Part shown: positions 35,092 to 44,728 of the stretch, one piece after another | Position numbering within the stretch: position 1 is the stretch's first letter | Layout of the letters: every line of letters begins with the position of its first letter | Assembly (NCBI GenBank): GCA_009780435.1 | Contig: WRAB01000004.1 | Span: 62,001-126,000 of the forward strand | Direction of reading: 5' to 3' | DNA: 64,000 nt | From: Oscillospiraceae bacterium | Lineage (GTDB): Bacteria > Bacillota > Clostridia > Oscillospirales > Oscillospiraceae | Program-made: the position numbers and the translations under genes | Notes under the pieces: generated by a model | What the model was told of the DNA's origin: nothing | The model's database searches: none | Seen by the model: the letters and a program-made list of their open reading frames with translations, nothing else

Positions 35092-37137
35092 TTAGCGGCC
35101 AAGCACGATCCGATAGTAATCATGGGCCATGATCTGGCCGGAAAAGTGTTCTTCCACTAAAAACCGTGCCTGCATCTGCTGGACGTGGTTTTCCGGAATA
35201 TCCGCCTCGTCAATTCCGGGATGGGGGGTGAACTCCCCTGTCCGGGAGTTGAACCTGCCCAGCTGAGAGATCCAGCTCCGGCTGGCAAATGGGACGAAAG
35301 GCTCTGCATCCGACAGGAGATCTGTACCGATCACAAGGCGAGAATCAAAGGGCAGTGCGAAGAGATTCGCCAGGGTGGGCATGACGTCATAGAAAGAACC
35401 GAACGTCTCCACTACCACAGGTTCCGTCATGGATGCGCTCCAGATGAGCAGTGCGCTGTGGTGTGCGTCGATGATGGGTTCCGGGAGTGGCCGTCCGCCC
35501 AACTCCTCCATCTCAGCATGGGTCAGACCGTAGGGGTAGTGGTCACCTGAGATGACAAATACCGTATTCTCCAACTGACCCACAGCGTCCAGGGCATCTA
35601 TGAGGTATTGCATGGACAAATCCAACTCCATCTGGGTAGCGAGAAACGCCCGCGGCCCGGTGGAGTAGGGCAGAGCCGCTACGGCCTCCCGGTGGCGGAA
35701 TGCCATATTGTTGCCATAGAAATTGTACTCCAAGTGTCCGCTGACGGTCATATAGTAGACGTGGAACCGCTCTTCATTGATGAAGTCCCCCACCGAGTCC
35801 TGGATCATTTCCACGTCAGAGGCAGGCCACTGGCGGGTGATGTTTAACCCGTTTCCAACGGCGCGGAAGATGTAGCCCATATTGGGGTGGGAGAGATCCC
35901 GGCGATAAAAGGTATATGTGTGGTTGTGGTAGGCAAAGGTGGCATACCCCTGCTCACGGAACATGTTACCGAAAGCAAAGGGCAGATAATTGGTGTGAGA
36001 ATCCCGGAAGGCGTGGCGCTGGGTGGGAATCAGACCTAAAAGGGTGCCAAATTCGCCACCGGTGGTAGAAAAGCCTGTATCTGGGGTATAGAAATTGGGG
36101 AAAATGAACCCCTCTGTGCTCATCCGGTAGAGGGTGGGTGTGATCTCCGGGTGGATGGCTAGGGTGTGGAACGCCTCGCCGCAGATCCAGATCAGATTCT
36201 TACCCTCGAACATGCCGGTGAATTCGTTCTGCTGTGTCCCAGGCCGCCGGGAGAAAAATTCATGCATCTCCAGGATGGGCGCCCGGGTCTCCGTCTCCAT
36301 GAGGACCTCAAAGTCGATGTCTAAGATATTGTAATCGAACACAATCTCCGGCTCTGGCGTAGGTTCCGGTGTGGCAACTGGCTCTATGGATTCCGGTTCC
36401 CTCGGCTCCTCTTGTTCGTCCCCTTCCGACGCAATCAGGGCCAATGCCGCAGATACGTCCGCCTCGGGTCTTCCGAAAATATCCAGCCGAGTGGCAGTGA
36501 GGAGGCCAAACTCTGTCGCAGCCAAATTCAGAGAAAACTGCTCCTGATAAATCGCCCGCCGGGTCAAATAGAAATTCTCCGTCCTATCCCATGGCTGCAC
36601 AATGGAGCCGATGACAAGCACATGGAGCAACGCCGTAATGATGGCGACCCGGAGCAGTTCTTTTTGCCGGATCGGACGCCGCTTCATCAACTCTTTCGCC
36701 TGACAGAGTGCCACGGGCAACAAGAGCAGAAAGACAGGGAGCAAGTTGTTGAAAAATCCCTGTACTGCCTCGGCAAAGAAATCGACCACGTTCCCCGCCA
36801 TAGCCATGGCACCAAACTCCACATAGGTGCGGAAAACGCTATAGAATATCACCTGGACACCAAAAAAGAGGGTGAAAACCCACAGGAACACCCAACGCAT
36901 CACTTGTCCTGCCCGCATGGGGAGCAGACTGGTGAGGAGGTTGCAAATGAACCCTACGCCAACAGAAAACAAGAGGGCGTAGAGGAATCCAACGCCCCAG
37001 AACGGCTGGGCGCTCCACAGGCGCAACACCGCTTCCATATAGAAAATGATCAAGGGAAACAGTGCCATACGCCGAACCACGCTTGGCCGCCTGGGTTTTC
37101 TTCGTGAGGCCCGTTCTCTCTGCACAACCCGATCCAT
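35092..37137 (-). CDS. LtaS-type membrane sulfatase (lipoteichoic acid synthase family)
   Basis: 681 residues. Five membrane segments in the first 190 residues lead into a Pro/Glu-rich linker (about 235-270) and an extracellular sulfatase domain. The metal site glutamate is in WICGEAFHTL, the probable threonine nucleophile in TGFSTTGGEFGT, and the histidine in SGDHYPYG. The family polymerises glycerol phosphate from phosphatidylglycerol or transfers it to glycans. Its position beside a PBP and a SEDS gene suggests an envelope role. AAAGGA precedes the ATG. The exact polymer is unknown. Confidence 0.88.
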   Translation of the reverse strand: MDRVVQRERASRRKPRRPSVVRRMALFPLIIFYMEAVLRLWSAQPFWGVGFLYALLFSVGVGFICNLLTSLLPMRAGQVMRWVFLWVFTLFFGVQVIFYSVFRTYVEFGAMAMAGNVVDFFAEAVQGFFNNLLPVFLLLLPVALCQAKELMKRRPIRQKELLRVAIITALLHVLVIGSIVQPWDRTENFYLTRRAIYQEQFSLNLAATEFGLLTATRLDIFGRPEADVSAALALIASEGDEQEEPREPESIEPVATPEPTPEPEIVFDYNILDIDFEVLMETETRAPILEMHEFFSRRPGTQQNEFTGMFEGKNLIWICGEAFHTLAIHPEITPTLYRMSTEGFIFPNFYTPDTGFSTTGGEFGTLLGLIPTQRHAFRDSHTNYLPFAFGNMFREQGYATFAYHNHTYTFYRRDLSHPNMGYIFRAVGNGLNITRQWPASDVEMIQDSVGDFINEERFHVYYMTVSGHLEYNFYGNNMAFRHREAVAALPYSTGPRAFLATQMELDLSMQYLIDALDAVGQLENTVFVISGDHYPYGLTHAEMEELGGRPLPEPIIDAHHSALLIWSASMTEPVVVETFGSFYDVMPTLANLFALPFDSRLVIGTDLLSDAEPFVPFASRSWISQLGRFNSRTGEFTPHPGIDEADIPENHVQQMQARFLVEEHFSGQIMAHDYYRIVLGR

Positions 37138-37185
37138 AGTTTTGGTTCCTTTCTGGAAGTATATATCTGTAATTAGGCGGCTTTT

Positions 37186-38520
37186 CTACCGCACCGCCGC
37201 CTGGAGCACGGTATTCGCAACGGCCCCCGCTACGGCGAGTCCTCCCCCACCGTGTTCCACAAGAACCACAAAAGCATAGGGATGATCCGAATCATCTAGG
37301 AATCCTGCAAACCAGGCGTGGGTGCCGAGGCCCTGACCCACTTCCGCCGTGCCGGTCTTCCCAGCCACGGATAATCCGGGAAATCGTCCAGGATAATAGA
37401 CGGGTACAATGCTGCGAAGCATCATAGCCAGCTCATTTGCCGCAAAAACCGGCATGACGGGTTCATTCCGCCGTGGGATCAAGCTACCGGTGCTCTCGAG
37501 AATGCGGGGTTCCACAGGGATTCCACCGTTGGCGATGGCCCCCATGAAGCGGGCCATGCTCAATGGATTGGTCAGGTTTTCGCTCTGTCCCACGCCGGAC
37601 CAAGCCAGGGCCGGAGTATTCGCCTCCGCCGCGACAAAATTACCGGGGGCGATGCGAATCCCGTCTACGTTGTGGGCGGTGGTCAAGCCGAACTGTTCCA
37701 TATAGCGCTGGAGCGTATTCCCCCCCAGATCCAGAGCCAGCTGGGCAAAGTAGATATTACAGGAAACCCCCAAAGCTCGTTCCATATTGATCGACCCGTG
37801 ATTGCCGAGGCAAGTGACACGGCTTCCGCCCACTTGGAACACACCTTGGCACGTATATTGGCGGGTGGCGGCGTCGGTGAAGGTATCTAGGGCCGCCGCC
37901 GCCGTGGCGACTTTGAAGATGGACCCCGGAACGAAGGCGGAGGAGAATCCCCGGTTGAGAAAGATGCCGTTAAAACGGGGGTCGCCCTCTACTACATCCG
38001 GGGGATTGAGCGGGTCAAACGTGGGGACAGAGACGCTGGTCAGAATCTCCCCCGTCTCGTAATTTAACATCACCACAGAACCGTGGCGGCCCGCTAAGGC
38101 TAAGTATGCCACACGGGAGAGCTCTGCGTCTACTGTTAATGTCAGGGAACCACCGTTTCCGTCAAAGGAATACACCCCGTTGACCAGATTATAACCGATC
38201 AGTTTATCCGCATAAAACGTGAGCGCCCCCGTGCCGATACTGCCCCGCCGATCCCCCAATACATGGAGGGTGGCCCGCCGAATTTCGGGGTTGTCATTGA
38301 AGCGGAACACACCGTCCCGAGTCTCGGCCAGTGGGATGTCATTTCTGTCGTAAACGGAGCCCATAGCCAAAAGCCCGCCACTGAATACATTTTGATTGGA
38401 GGGAAACGTCACCCAGGCGTTCCCATCCGCTGCAAGCCGAAAGAGAAAGATCACCATAAACGTTATGGCCAAAAAAACCAACAAAAGGATGGAATAGCTG
38501 CGCCGTTTTACTTTTTTCAT
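37186..38520 (-). CDS. Class B penicillin-binding protein (PbpA/FtsI-type transpeptidase)
   Basis: 444 residues: one N-terminal membrane helix (12-30), a short pedestal (about 45-150), and a transpeptidase domain. The catalytic motifs are FVPGSIFK (SxxK), SCN in LGVSCNIYF and GKTGTAEVGQG (KTG). The short pedestal resembles PbpA of actinobacteria and clostridia. It should cross-link peptidoglycan made by the SEDS polymerase encoded just upstream, whose stop overlaps its ATG by 4 bp. GGGAGG is the ribosome binding site. Confidence 0.93.
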   Translation of the reverse strand: MKKVKRRSYSILLLVFLAITFMVIFLFRLAADGNAWVTFPSNQNVFSGGLLAMGSVYDRNDIPLAETRDGVFRFNDNPEIRRATLHVLGDRRGSIGTGALTFYADKLIGYNLVNGVYSFDGNGGSLTLTVDAELSRVAYLALAGRHGSVVMLNYETGEILTSVSVPTFDPLNPPDVVEGDPRFNGIFLNRGFSSAFVPGSIFKVATAAAALDTFTDAATRQYTCQGVFQVGGSRVTCLGNHGSINMERALGVSCNIYFAQLALDLGGNTLQRYMEQFGLTTAHNVDGIRIAPGNFVAAEANTPALAWSGVGQSENLTNPLSMARFMGAIANGGIPVEPRILESTGSLIPRRNEPVMPVFAANELAMMLRSIVPVYYPGRFPGLSVAGKTGTAEVGQGLGTHAWFAGFLDDSDHPYAFVVLVEHGGGGLAVAGAVANTVLQAAVR

Positions 38521-40487
38521 CGCCGATCCTCCCAGTGGTCACCAAAATAGCGGGGGTCTACGCTGTCATCATTGTAATGTACACCCGGTTTTTCGTTGAA
38601 ATACCGGGAATCTATGCCGCCCTCTAAGGGTTCAGCAAATTCTTCGTCTTCGTCATAGATATCGTCTTCATAATAGTCGTCTTCGTGTTCTTCATAGTCG
38701 GCGCTGTCATCATAATAGTCCCCCGCCGATATGGGTACACCCTTGACTTTCTTGCCCAGCTTGATGGCCAAACTCGCATTTTGCCGCGTATCGGCTGCCT
38801 TGATAAAGGCCAGCATAGCCCAACTGGCGATCATACTGGAACCGCCCCGTGATACAAATGGGAAGGTGATCCCCGTGAAAGGGATAACATCCAGGGAGCC
38901 AAAGACATTTAGAATGACCTGGGCCATAAACATGGTCACCGTGGCCCCGGCGGCGATGACGTAAAAACTACTCCTGGCGTTGGCCGAGGATCGGATGGCG
39001 AATACACCTAAGATAAAAATCGCCACCACGGCGAGAATCGCCACAATGAGCCCCAGTTCCTCCGCCATCACGCCAAAGACCATATCTGTGTAGGCGGCAA
39101 ACACACGGCTCAGTGATCCATTTCCGGCCCCCAGGCCAAAAAACCCGCCGCTGGCCGTATAGGACATGGTGAGGGCCTGCTGCATCCCTCTCCCCCAGGG
39201 ATCCGCCCAGACGTTCCCCCATGTGTCAAATCGGGTGGCCACGTGGGGGCGGATGGTCAGCACCAGCATGGCGGCGAGCACCAGAGACGCAAGCGCCAGG
39301 GAAATGGTAGCCATATCCCCGGAGCGGAGAAAGGCGATGACCAGGAAGGCCGTGAAAAACACAGCCGCCGAGCCAAAATCGTTCATCAGGGCCAAAATGC
39401 CCACACACATGCCGGCGTAGGCGATGAATAGAAACAAATTCCGCCGGGTAAAGAGCCGTTCCAGGGAAGCTGCCCCCGCAAAGATAAACGCCACCTTGAC
39501 GAACTCTGCGGGTTGGATCATAATGCCGGCGATCTCAATCCACCGTCTGGCTCCAAACTGGTAATCGGCGTAGATGAACCCGATTGCCAAAAAGAGGACG
39601 CCGCCCAGGGCGATGGGCCAGCGGAACCGCTTTGCCCAGCGCAAATCCCGGAGAATCCAGCAGAGGACAAAGAAAATGACAAGCCCCACAAAAATCAGAA
39701 ATACCGTCCGCATCATCTCATCCGGATAGATGCCGGCAATAATGGAGAGTCCGATGCTACAGAGGAAAAAGGCAATTGCCTCGATCTCAAATCCCGTCCG
39801 GCGCAGGGCGCGGATGAAGAAAAAATACCCCCACATGATCCCGGTCAGGGCGAGAAAGCCCGTGGGAACCTGTGGATTCACATCGGGAAAGCTAGAGGCA
39901 ACGTGCTGGAGCATGAGCAATACTTGGAACAGGGTGATGAAAAAGAAGGTCCCCGACGGCGTAATCCACCGGCCCGGTTTGGTGCGGTAGTGGCTCTGGG
40001 CGGCACGTTCTTCTGGGTCTAAGTCCAATAGGGCTACCTCTACCCCGCCCAATCCCAGCACGTCGCCCTGTTCGACCCGTGCTTTTCCGTCTAAGGAGTT
40101 GCCGTTGACCGTCACACCGCCTTTCGAGCCCAGATCAATAGCCGTCCAACGGGCTTTATCGTCTCGGATCAACGCCAAGTGACTGCGGCTCAAAGTGGGA
40201 TAGTTCAACACCACGTCAGAGCTCCGCGCCCTGCCAATGGTGTTCTCCCAGTGGTATAGCGCCATCCGGGAACCGTTGGGCAGACTCAAATACGCCCAGA
40301 CCTCCGGCTCATAGGATTCCCGGAGCAGGCTTTTTAGGGCGCGGAATATAATCACAGCCGCTAAGATGGGTAACAGGAAGCGGCTGATGAAGGTATACGT
40401 GTGAAGCATGTTCTCCAGAGCGCCCACGGGCATCTCCATTGCGGCACCATCCAAAGCGCGGAGCATATCCTCCAGTTGTTGATCCAT
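38517..40487 (-). CDS. FHA domain fused to SEDS peptidoglycan polymerase (FtsW/RodA/SpoVE)
   Basis: 656 residues. A first helix (about 31-50) precedes a cytoplasmic FHA domain at about 62-158, with IGRARSSD and SRSHLAL as the phosphothreonine-binding residues. A ten-helix SEDS domain follows (about 180-580), including NDFGSAAVFF with the catalytic-type aspartate and ITFPFVSRGGSSMIA. The C-terminal 50 residues are strongly Asp/Glu/Tyr-rich. It makes glycan strands with the adjacent PBP, and FHA binding implies control by a Ser/Thr kinase, none of which is in the window. Confidence 0.93.
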   Translation of the reverse strand: MDQQLEDMLRALDGAAMEMPVGALENMLHTYTFISRFLLPILAAVIIFRALKSLLRESYEPEVWAYLSLPNGSRMALYHWENTIGRARSSDVVLNYPTLSRSHLALIRDDKARWTAIDLGSKGGVTVNGNSLDGKARVEQGDVLGLGGVEVALLDLDPEERAAQSHYRTKPGRWITPSGTFFFITLFQVLLMLQHVASSFPDVNPQVPTGFLALTGIMWGYFFFIRALRRTGFEIEAIAFFLCSIGLSIIAGIYPDEMMRTVFLIFVGLVIFFVLCWILRDLRWAKRFRWPIALGGVLFLAIGFIYADYQFGARRWIEIAGIMIQPAEFVKVAFIFAGAASLERLFTRRNLFLFIAYAGMCVGILALMNDFGSAAVFFTAFLVIAFLRSGDMATISLALASLVLAAMLVLTIRPHVATRFDTWGNVWADPWGRGMQQALTMSYTASGGFFGLGAGNGSLSRVFAAYTDMVFGVMAEELGLIVAILAVVAIFILGVFAIRSSANARSSFYVIAAGATVTMFMAQVILNVFGSLDVIPFTGITFPFVSRGGSSMIASWAMLAFIKAADTRQNASLAIKLGKKVKGVPISAGDYYDDSADYEEHEDDYYEDDIYDEDEEFAEPLEGGIDSRYFNEKPGVHYNDDSVDPRYFGDHWEDRR

Positions 40488-40748
40488 GAAATTCCCCCAA
40501 CCGATCTATATTTGGGTGAGAAAAAATATTTTGCCGGGCATTGTGTATTCAGACGAATTATACCACAAATAGTTCCATCTGCCTACCCAATTTTTCAATA
40601 TCACCACAACATTTAGCGTTTTCTGAGAAAGCATTGACAATATTGACAAAACAAAACAATCCTGTCATACTGATTCTGTGTAGATTCTGTGTAGATTCTG
40701 TAATAGAGTATATGGAAAAGGATGATTTGTGCAAAAGGGGGAAATAAC

Positions 40749-41783
40749 TTGAAACGGTTCTCGTATGTCCTATTGATCTGTCTTCTCATTGGACTCCTGA
40801 TCCCTGCAACTGTTGCGATTGCAAATCCCGATACCAACGCGAATCCTTCACCCATCGTCGTAACTTTTAGCGGCAACGGCGGCCTTCCCGCCACCCAGAC
40901 CCAATACGCCTATTCCGGCGACCCCTATGCCACCGTTTTGGGGCAGATTGCTTCGCCGACCCGCACGGGCTTTACGTTCCTCGGCTGGTACACCACCGCC
41001 CAAACCGGCGGAAGCCAGATCACCGAATTAACTCTTATCACGCAGGAAGTTGCCCACACCCTCTACGCCAGATGGGAACAGAGTCGTGTGCCGATCTTCC
41101 GTGATGATCTCACGCTCACCCGTACACATTTTGCCTATCTCGTAGGTTCTGGCGGGGATCGCATTGATCCCGGCCCCATCACCCGAGCCGAGGTGGCGAC
41201 AATCCTTCTGCGCATGTTGTCCGATGAGAGCCGTGGGGCCAACTGGACGCGGAACAACCCATTCCAGGACGTGCCAAACAACGGTGAACAATGGTTCTCC
41301 AACGCCGTATCCACCGTACACAACGCGGGTCTGTTGAACGGGCCATCCGCTACACAGTTTGCCCCAATGCAACACATTACCAGAGCGGAAGCCGCTGTTA
41401 TTATGACTCGGTTTTTGGATCCGAGTATGCGGTATCAGGGAACGACGGATCAGTTCCCGGACATCGCCAACAATTGGGCTAGGGATGCCATCAATCTGGC
41501 CGGATGGCTCAACTGGATGACACCGGATCAAACTGGACGTTTCAACCCCAACCAGCCTGTTACACGCGCTGAGTTTTCTGTCCTCGTAAACCGTGTTCTG
41601 GGCCGAACCATGGACAATATCGACCCCACAACCATGCGCCTGTGGAGCGATAACACAGATCGAAATGCCTGGTTCTTCAACGCCCTGCAAATCGCCACCA
41701 ACTCCCAGCCCAACGCCCCGATCCGAAACTGGGTTGCGCTACAACTGCCAAACGCCTTGCCGGAGCACGTGAATCTACCATAA
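40749..41783 (+). CDS. SLH-domain surface protein with an InlB-type repeat
   Basis: 344 residues. A signal peptide is followed by an InlB B/Flg_new repeat at about 35-100 (VVTFSGNGGLPATQTQYAY...FTFLGWYTTAQTGG) and three SLH domains (ITRAEVATILLRM, ITRAEAAVIMTRF, VTRAEFSVLVNRV). It lacks the beta-helix of its two larger relatives. TTG at 40749 is the likely start because AAAGGGGG lies 8 nt upstream; ATG 27 bp earlier also keeps the frame. It is convergent with the 917-residue SLH gene. Confidence 0.85.
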   Translation: MKRFSYVLLICLLIGLLIPATVAIANPDTNANPSPIVVTFSGNGGLPATQTQYAYSGDPYATVLGQIASPTRTGFTFLGWYTTAQTGGSQITELTLITQEVAHTLYARWEQSRVPIFRDDLTLTRTHFAYLVGSGGDRIDPGPITRAEVATILLRMLSDESRGANWTRNNPFQDVPNNGEQWFSNAVSTVHNAGLLNGPSATQFAPMQHITRAEAAVIMTRFLDPSMRYQGTTDQFPDIANNWARDAINLAGWLNWMTPDQTGRFNPNQPVTRAEFSVLVNRVLGRTMDNIDPTTMRLWSDNTDRNAWFFNALQIATNSQPNAPIRNWVALQLPNALPEHVNLP

Positions 41784-41819
41784 ATGTGAATTTTAAACTA
41801 TCCCCTTAAACTAAGAGAA

Positions 41820-41857
41820 AACCCCATAAGTAGGGCAAAGCCCTACTTATGGGGTTC
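41820..41857. terminator. Bidirectional terminator between convergent SLH genes
   Basis: Arms ACCCCATAAGTAGGGC and GCCCTACTTATGGGGT around AAA, placed between the rightward SLH gene and the leftward one. Confidence 0.85.
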
Positions 41858-41877
41858 ATTATTTAAAGATTTTCTTA

Positions 41878-44631
41878 TTACTCCCAAAGGCTCTCCGGGG
41901 TGGAGTCCGGCCGCTCTAGCGCTGCCCAATTACGCACGGGGATACTCGCAATCCAACGCTCATGAATGCCATCTGGTTTTCGCTCATACATGTAAGAATT
42001 TGATGCGGACTGGAGATACAAATAGTACCATTCGTTCACATTTGCATTGTCCGGCCAGGTAATCATATCCGGCAACAAATCCGCCGGCGTCTCTGGCAAG
42101 CGCTCAAAAATACGATTGATAAACGCCGCGGTTTCCGCACGTGTAATCGGACGATCCGGATAAAATGGGCCGCCATGTCCATAGGGTCCTCGCGCCCAAT
42201 TATGCGCCCCAACCACATTGATATACAAATTCGCCCAGTGTGCATAAATATCGCTAAACAGGTCTTCCTCTGCGCTTGTAAGCCCCATCACATCCATAAA
42301 TCGCGCAACCGCTGTTGCGAGTTCAGCACGCGTAATCGCTTCAGTCGGCGCAAACGTGCCGTCTGGTCTACCCTGGAAGATGCCCATCTGCGTCATTGTG
42401 GATACCGCATTGTTGAACCAGTGATTGATCTCTACATCCGAATACGGGTTTGTCTGGATCCAATTTGTTGCACGATCTGTATCGTCAATCAAACGAAAGA
42501 AAATGGTTGCAACTTCTGCACGGGTAATGCTTGCATTTGGCCGGATATACCCCGTCTCTGTTCCGATTAAATACGCCTGCCGAGATGGCGGCGGAGGAGG
42601 AGGTGGCGGGGGTGGTTGTATCGAAATCCTCTCCCAGTGGGCAGTGAACGTCGTGTCTGCATCAATAAATAGGGCCATAAGCGCTGCCCTGGAGAGCAAG
42701 GGGCGACTGCCATCACGACTCCAGCCAACAAATCGGAAACCGGCGTTTGCAATCGGTGTCGGCACCTGGGTTGGATAACCGCCGCTACCGACTAACGTCT
42801 CTGTTGCGCTGGTTGCGCCACCTGCGAATCTGCCGTTTGTACCGGCCAAATAGGTTATAATAATCGGGCTCAATGGCTGCCACTGGGCATCAAAGGTTGT
42901 GCGTTCCTCGAAAGTCATCTCTGCAATATCTTCTGCCGAGAGTAGCGTATTCGTCGTGTCACTGCGCTGAATCCATCCGAGAAATGTGTAGAGCGGTCTA
43001 TTCAGATCGGGGGGAACTGGGATGTCGGCTATATCAATTGTACCCCCAAGGGGGATTGGAAATGAGACACTTGCCGGATTGCCTGATATATTCCCACCAT
43101 TTAGGAAGAATATGATATAGGCTTCTGGATTCTCGCCCACATAGTTAATATCGTAGTTGTTGAGCAGTGTCCCAAAGGGGCGGGCCTCCGGATTTAAAGG
43201 GGGCGCAAAACGTCCGCCGCCTGCCACATTGCCGGAGAATGTGACTGCGAAAGGAGTTGTCGCTAGAATATTCGGATAGTGGAGCGGAGACAGCGCAGCG
43301 GGATAACCATTATTCGCAACCGTGAAAATTCCCCCGCCATTGCCATAGGTCGCTGTGTTGTTGGAGATTGTGCCTACATTGGCAGTTAGATTAAGCCGAG
43401 CATTTGCTATGGCGGTGCCTGTACCAAGCCAGATGCCGCCGCCATCGTTTCTCGCCGTGTTGCCGCTGATTGTGCCGGTAGTGACTGTGCCGTCATCCAA
43501 CAGACCAGACCCCATTGTGAAGACACCATTGGTCATCCGCACACCGCCGCCGGTATCGTCGGCGGTGTTGCCGAAAATTGTACCGCCGGTCATGTTGAAC
43601 TGATTGGCAGCCGGAGTACCCGACATGACACCGCCGCCGTGCGTGTAGGAGCGATTGCCGCTGATTGTGCCGCCTTCCATGTTAAATATGCCGCTATTTT
43701 GTATAAATACACCGCCGCCACCGCGGCCGGGCGTAAGAGCAAGTTCTGTATTGTTTTGAAAAGCCGTCGCGATATTATCACGGATTGTGCCATCTGTCAT
43801 GGTAAATGTACCGAACTCAAGATTCACACCGCCGCCAAAGAAAGCCGTGTTGTTATATATCTCACCGCCGTGCATGTACATCCGATTGTCGCCGCCGATC
43901 TCTGCGGTTTGCCCGATACGCACACCGCCACCAAAGCGTCCTGTATTATAGCGTATTACGCCGCCGTTCATGGTGAATACAGCCCCATTGTTGACAAACA
44001 CCGACGCTGAACCAGACGAGCTACCGGCGGTAATTGAGAGGGTGCTATTGTAGCTGATCTCTCCGCCGTTCATGGTGAAAGTAGCACCTGCACCTGCTAC
44101 TAATATACCGCTGGCTGATGTGTTGGAGGTATGACGATTATCCCGAATCGCACTGCCATCTTCCATGTACAAGGTTCCACCGGCACGCACCTCAATTCCA
44201 CCGTGATTGCCGGTGATTGTCGGATAGTTCCCGCTTATGGTAACATTCTCTAAGGTCAATGTGCCGTCCACGATAAAATGCCGCTGACCAGCAGCTGTCC
44301 GGGTCAGTGTATGACCGCCTGTCAAGGTAATGTCGCTTCCTGGGGGGATGATAATTGCATTCCCTGCTACCCCCGCAGGGAGAAGGATATCATCAATAAG
44401 CTCAATTGTAGTCGCGCCTATTGCAACATTTACCGTATCGCGCAACTCTGCCCAGGTACTTACCTGCACTGTATTCAGCGGTAGAATTGGGCGTTCCGCA
44501 GGGGATACATAGACCGTACCCCCCTCTTCATAGGCAAATGCCTGCATCGACAAAAAAGAGAGCAGCATAGCGAGGACGAAAAGCGAGCAAACCCCTCTTT
44601 TCACAGCTGCGTGTGATTTTCTTGTGTTCAT
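41878..44631 (-). CDS. Large secreted beta-helix SLH protein, paralogue with polyproline tract
   Basis: 917 residues with the same plan as the protein at 28281: signal peptide (to about 34), beta-helix repeats at about 95-480 (GGGVRIGQ, FTMNGGEISYNST, GGGVFIQNSGIFNMEGGTIS), InlB-type repeats at about 530-690 (YTFLGWIQRSD, FRFVGWSRDGS), a run of ten prolines, then three SLH domains (ITRAEVATIFFRL, ITRAELATAVARF, ITRAETAAFINRI). Both end with a similar YLQSASNSYMYERKPDGIHERW segment. ATG at 44631 has GGGGGG upstream. It probably decorates the S-layer. Confidence 0.88.
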   Translation of the reverse strand: MNTRKSHAAVKRGVCSLFVLAMLLSFLSMQAFAYEEGGTVYVSPAERPILPLNTVQVSTWAELRDTVNVAIGATTIELIDDILLPAGVAGNAIIIPPGSDITLTGGHTLTRTAAGQRHFIVDGTLTLENVTISGNYPTITGNHGGIEVRAGGTLYMEDGSAIRDNRHTSNTSASGILVAGAGATFTMNGGEISYNSTLSITAGSSSGSASVFVNNGAVFTMNGGVIRYNTGRFGGGVRIGQTAEIGGDNRMYMHGGEIYNNTAFFGGGVNLEFGTFTMTDGTIRDNIATAFQNNTELALTPGRGGGGVFIQNSGIFNMEGGTISGNRSYTHGGGVMSGTPAANQFNMTGGTIFGNTADDTGGGVRMTNGVFTMGSGLLDDGTVTTGTISGNTARNDGGGIWLGTGTAIANARLNLTANVGTISNNTATYGNGGGIFTVANNGYPAALSPLHYPNILATTPFAVTFSGNVAGGGRFAPPLNPEARPFGTLLNNYDINYVGENPEAYIIFFLNGGNISGNPASVSFPIPLGGTIDIADIPVPPDLNRPLYTFLGWIQRSDTTNTLLSAEDIAEMTFEERTTFDAQWQPLSPIIITYLAGTNGRFAGGATSATETLVGSGGYPTQVPTPIANAGFRFVGWSRDGSRPLLSRAALMALFIDADTTFTAHWERISIQPPPPPPPPPPSRQAYLIGTETGYIRPNASITRAEVATIFFRLIDDTDRATNWIQTNPYSDVEINHWFNNAVSTMTQMGIFQGRPDGTFAPTEAITRAELATAVARFMDVMGLTSAEEDLFSDIYAHWANLYINVVGAHNWARGPYGHGGPFYPDRPITRAETAAFINRIFERLPETPADLLPDMITWPDNANVNEWYYLYLQSASNSYMYERKPDGIHERWIASIPVRNWAALERPDSTPESLWE

Positions 44632-44728
44632 TTGAAAATCCCCCCTTATTGCGGTTAGTATACCACATCTCATCTCAAAATTCTACACTGTTTTGTATAA
44701 AATGGCGAAAATGGAGGAGCGCCCCGGA

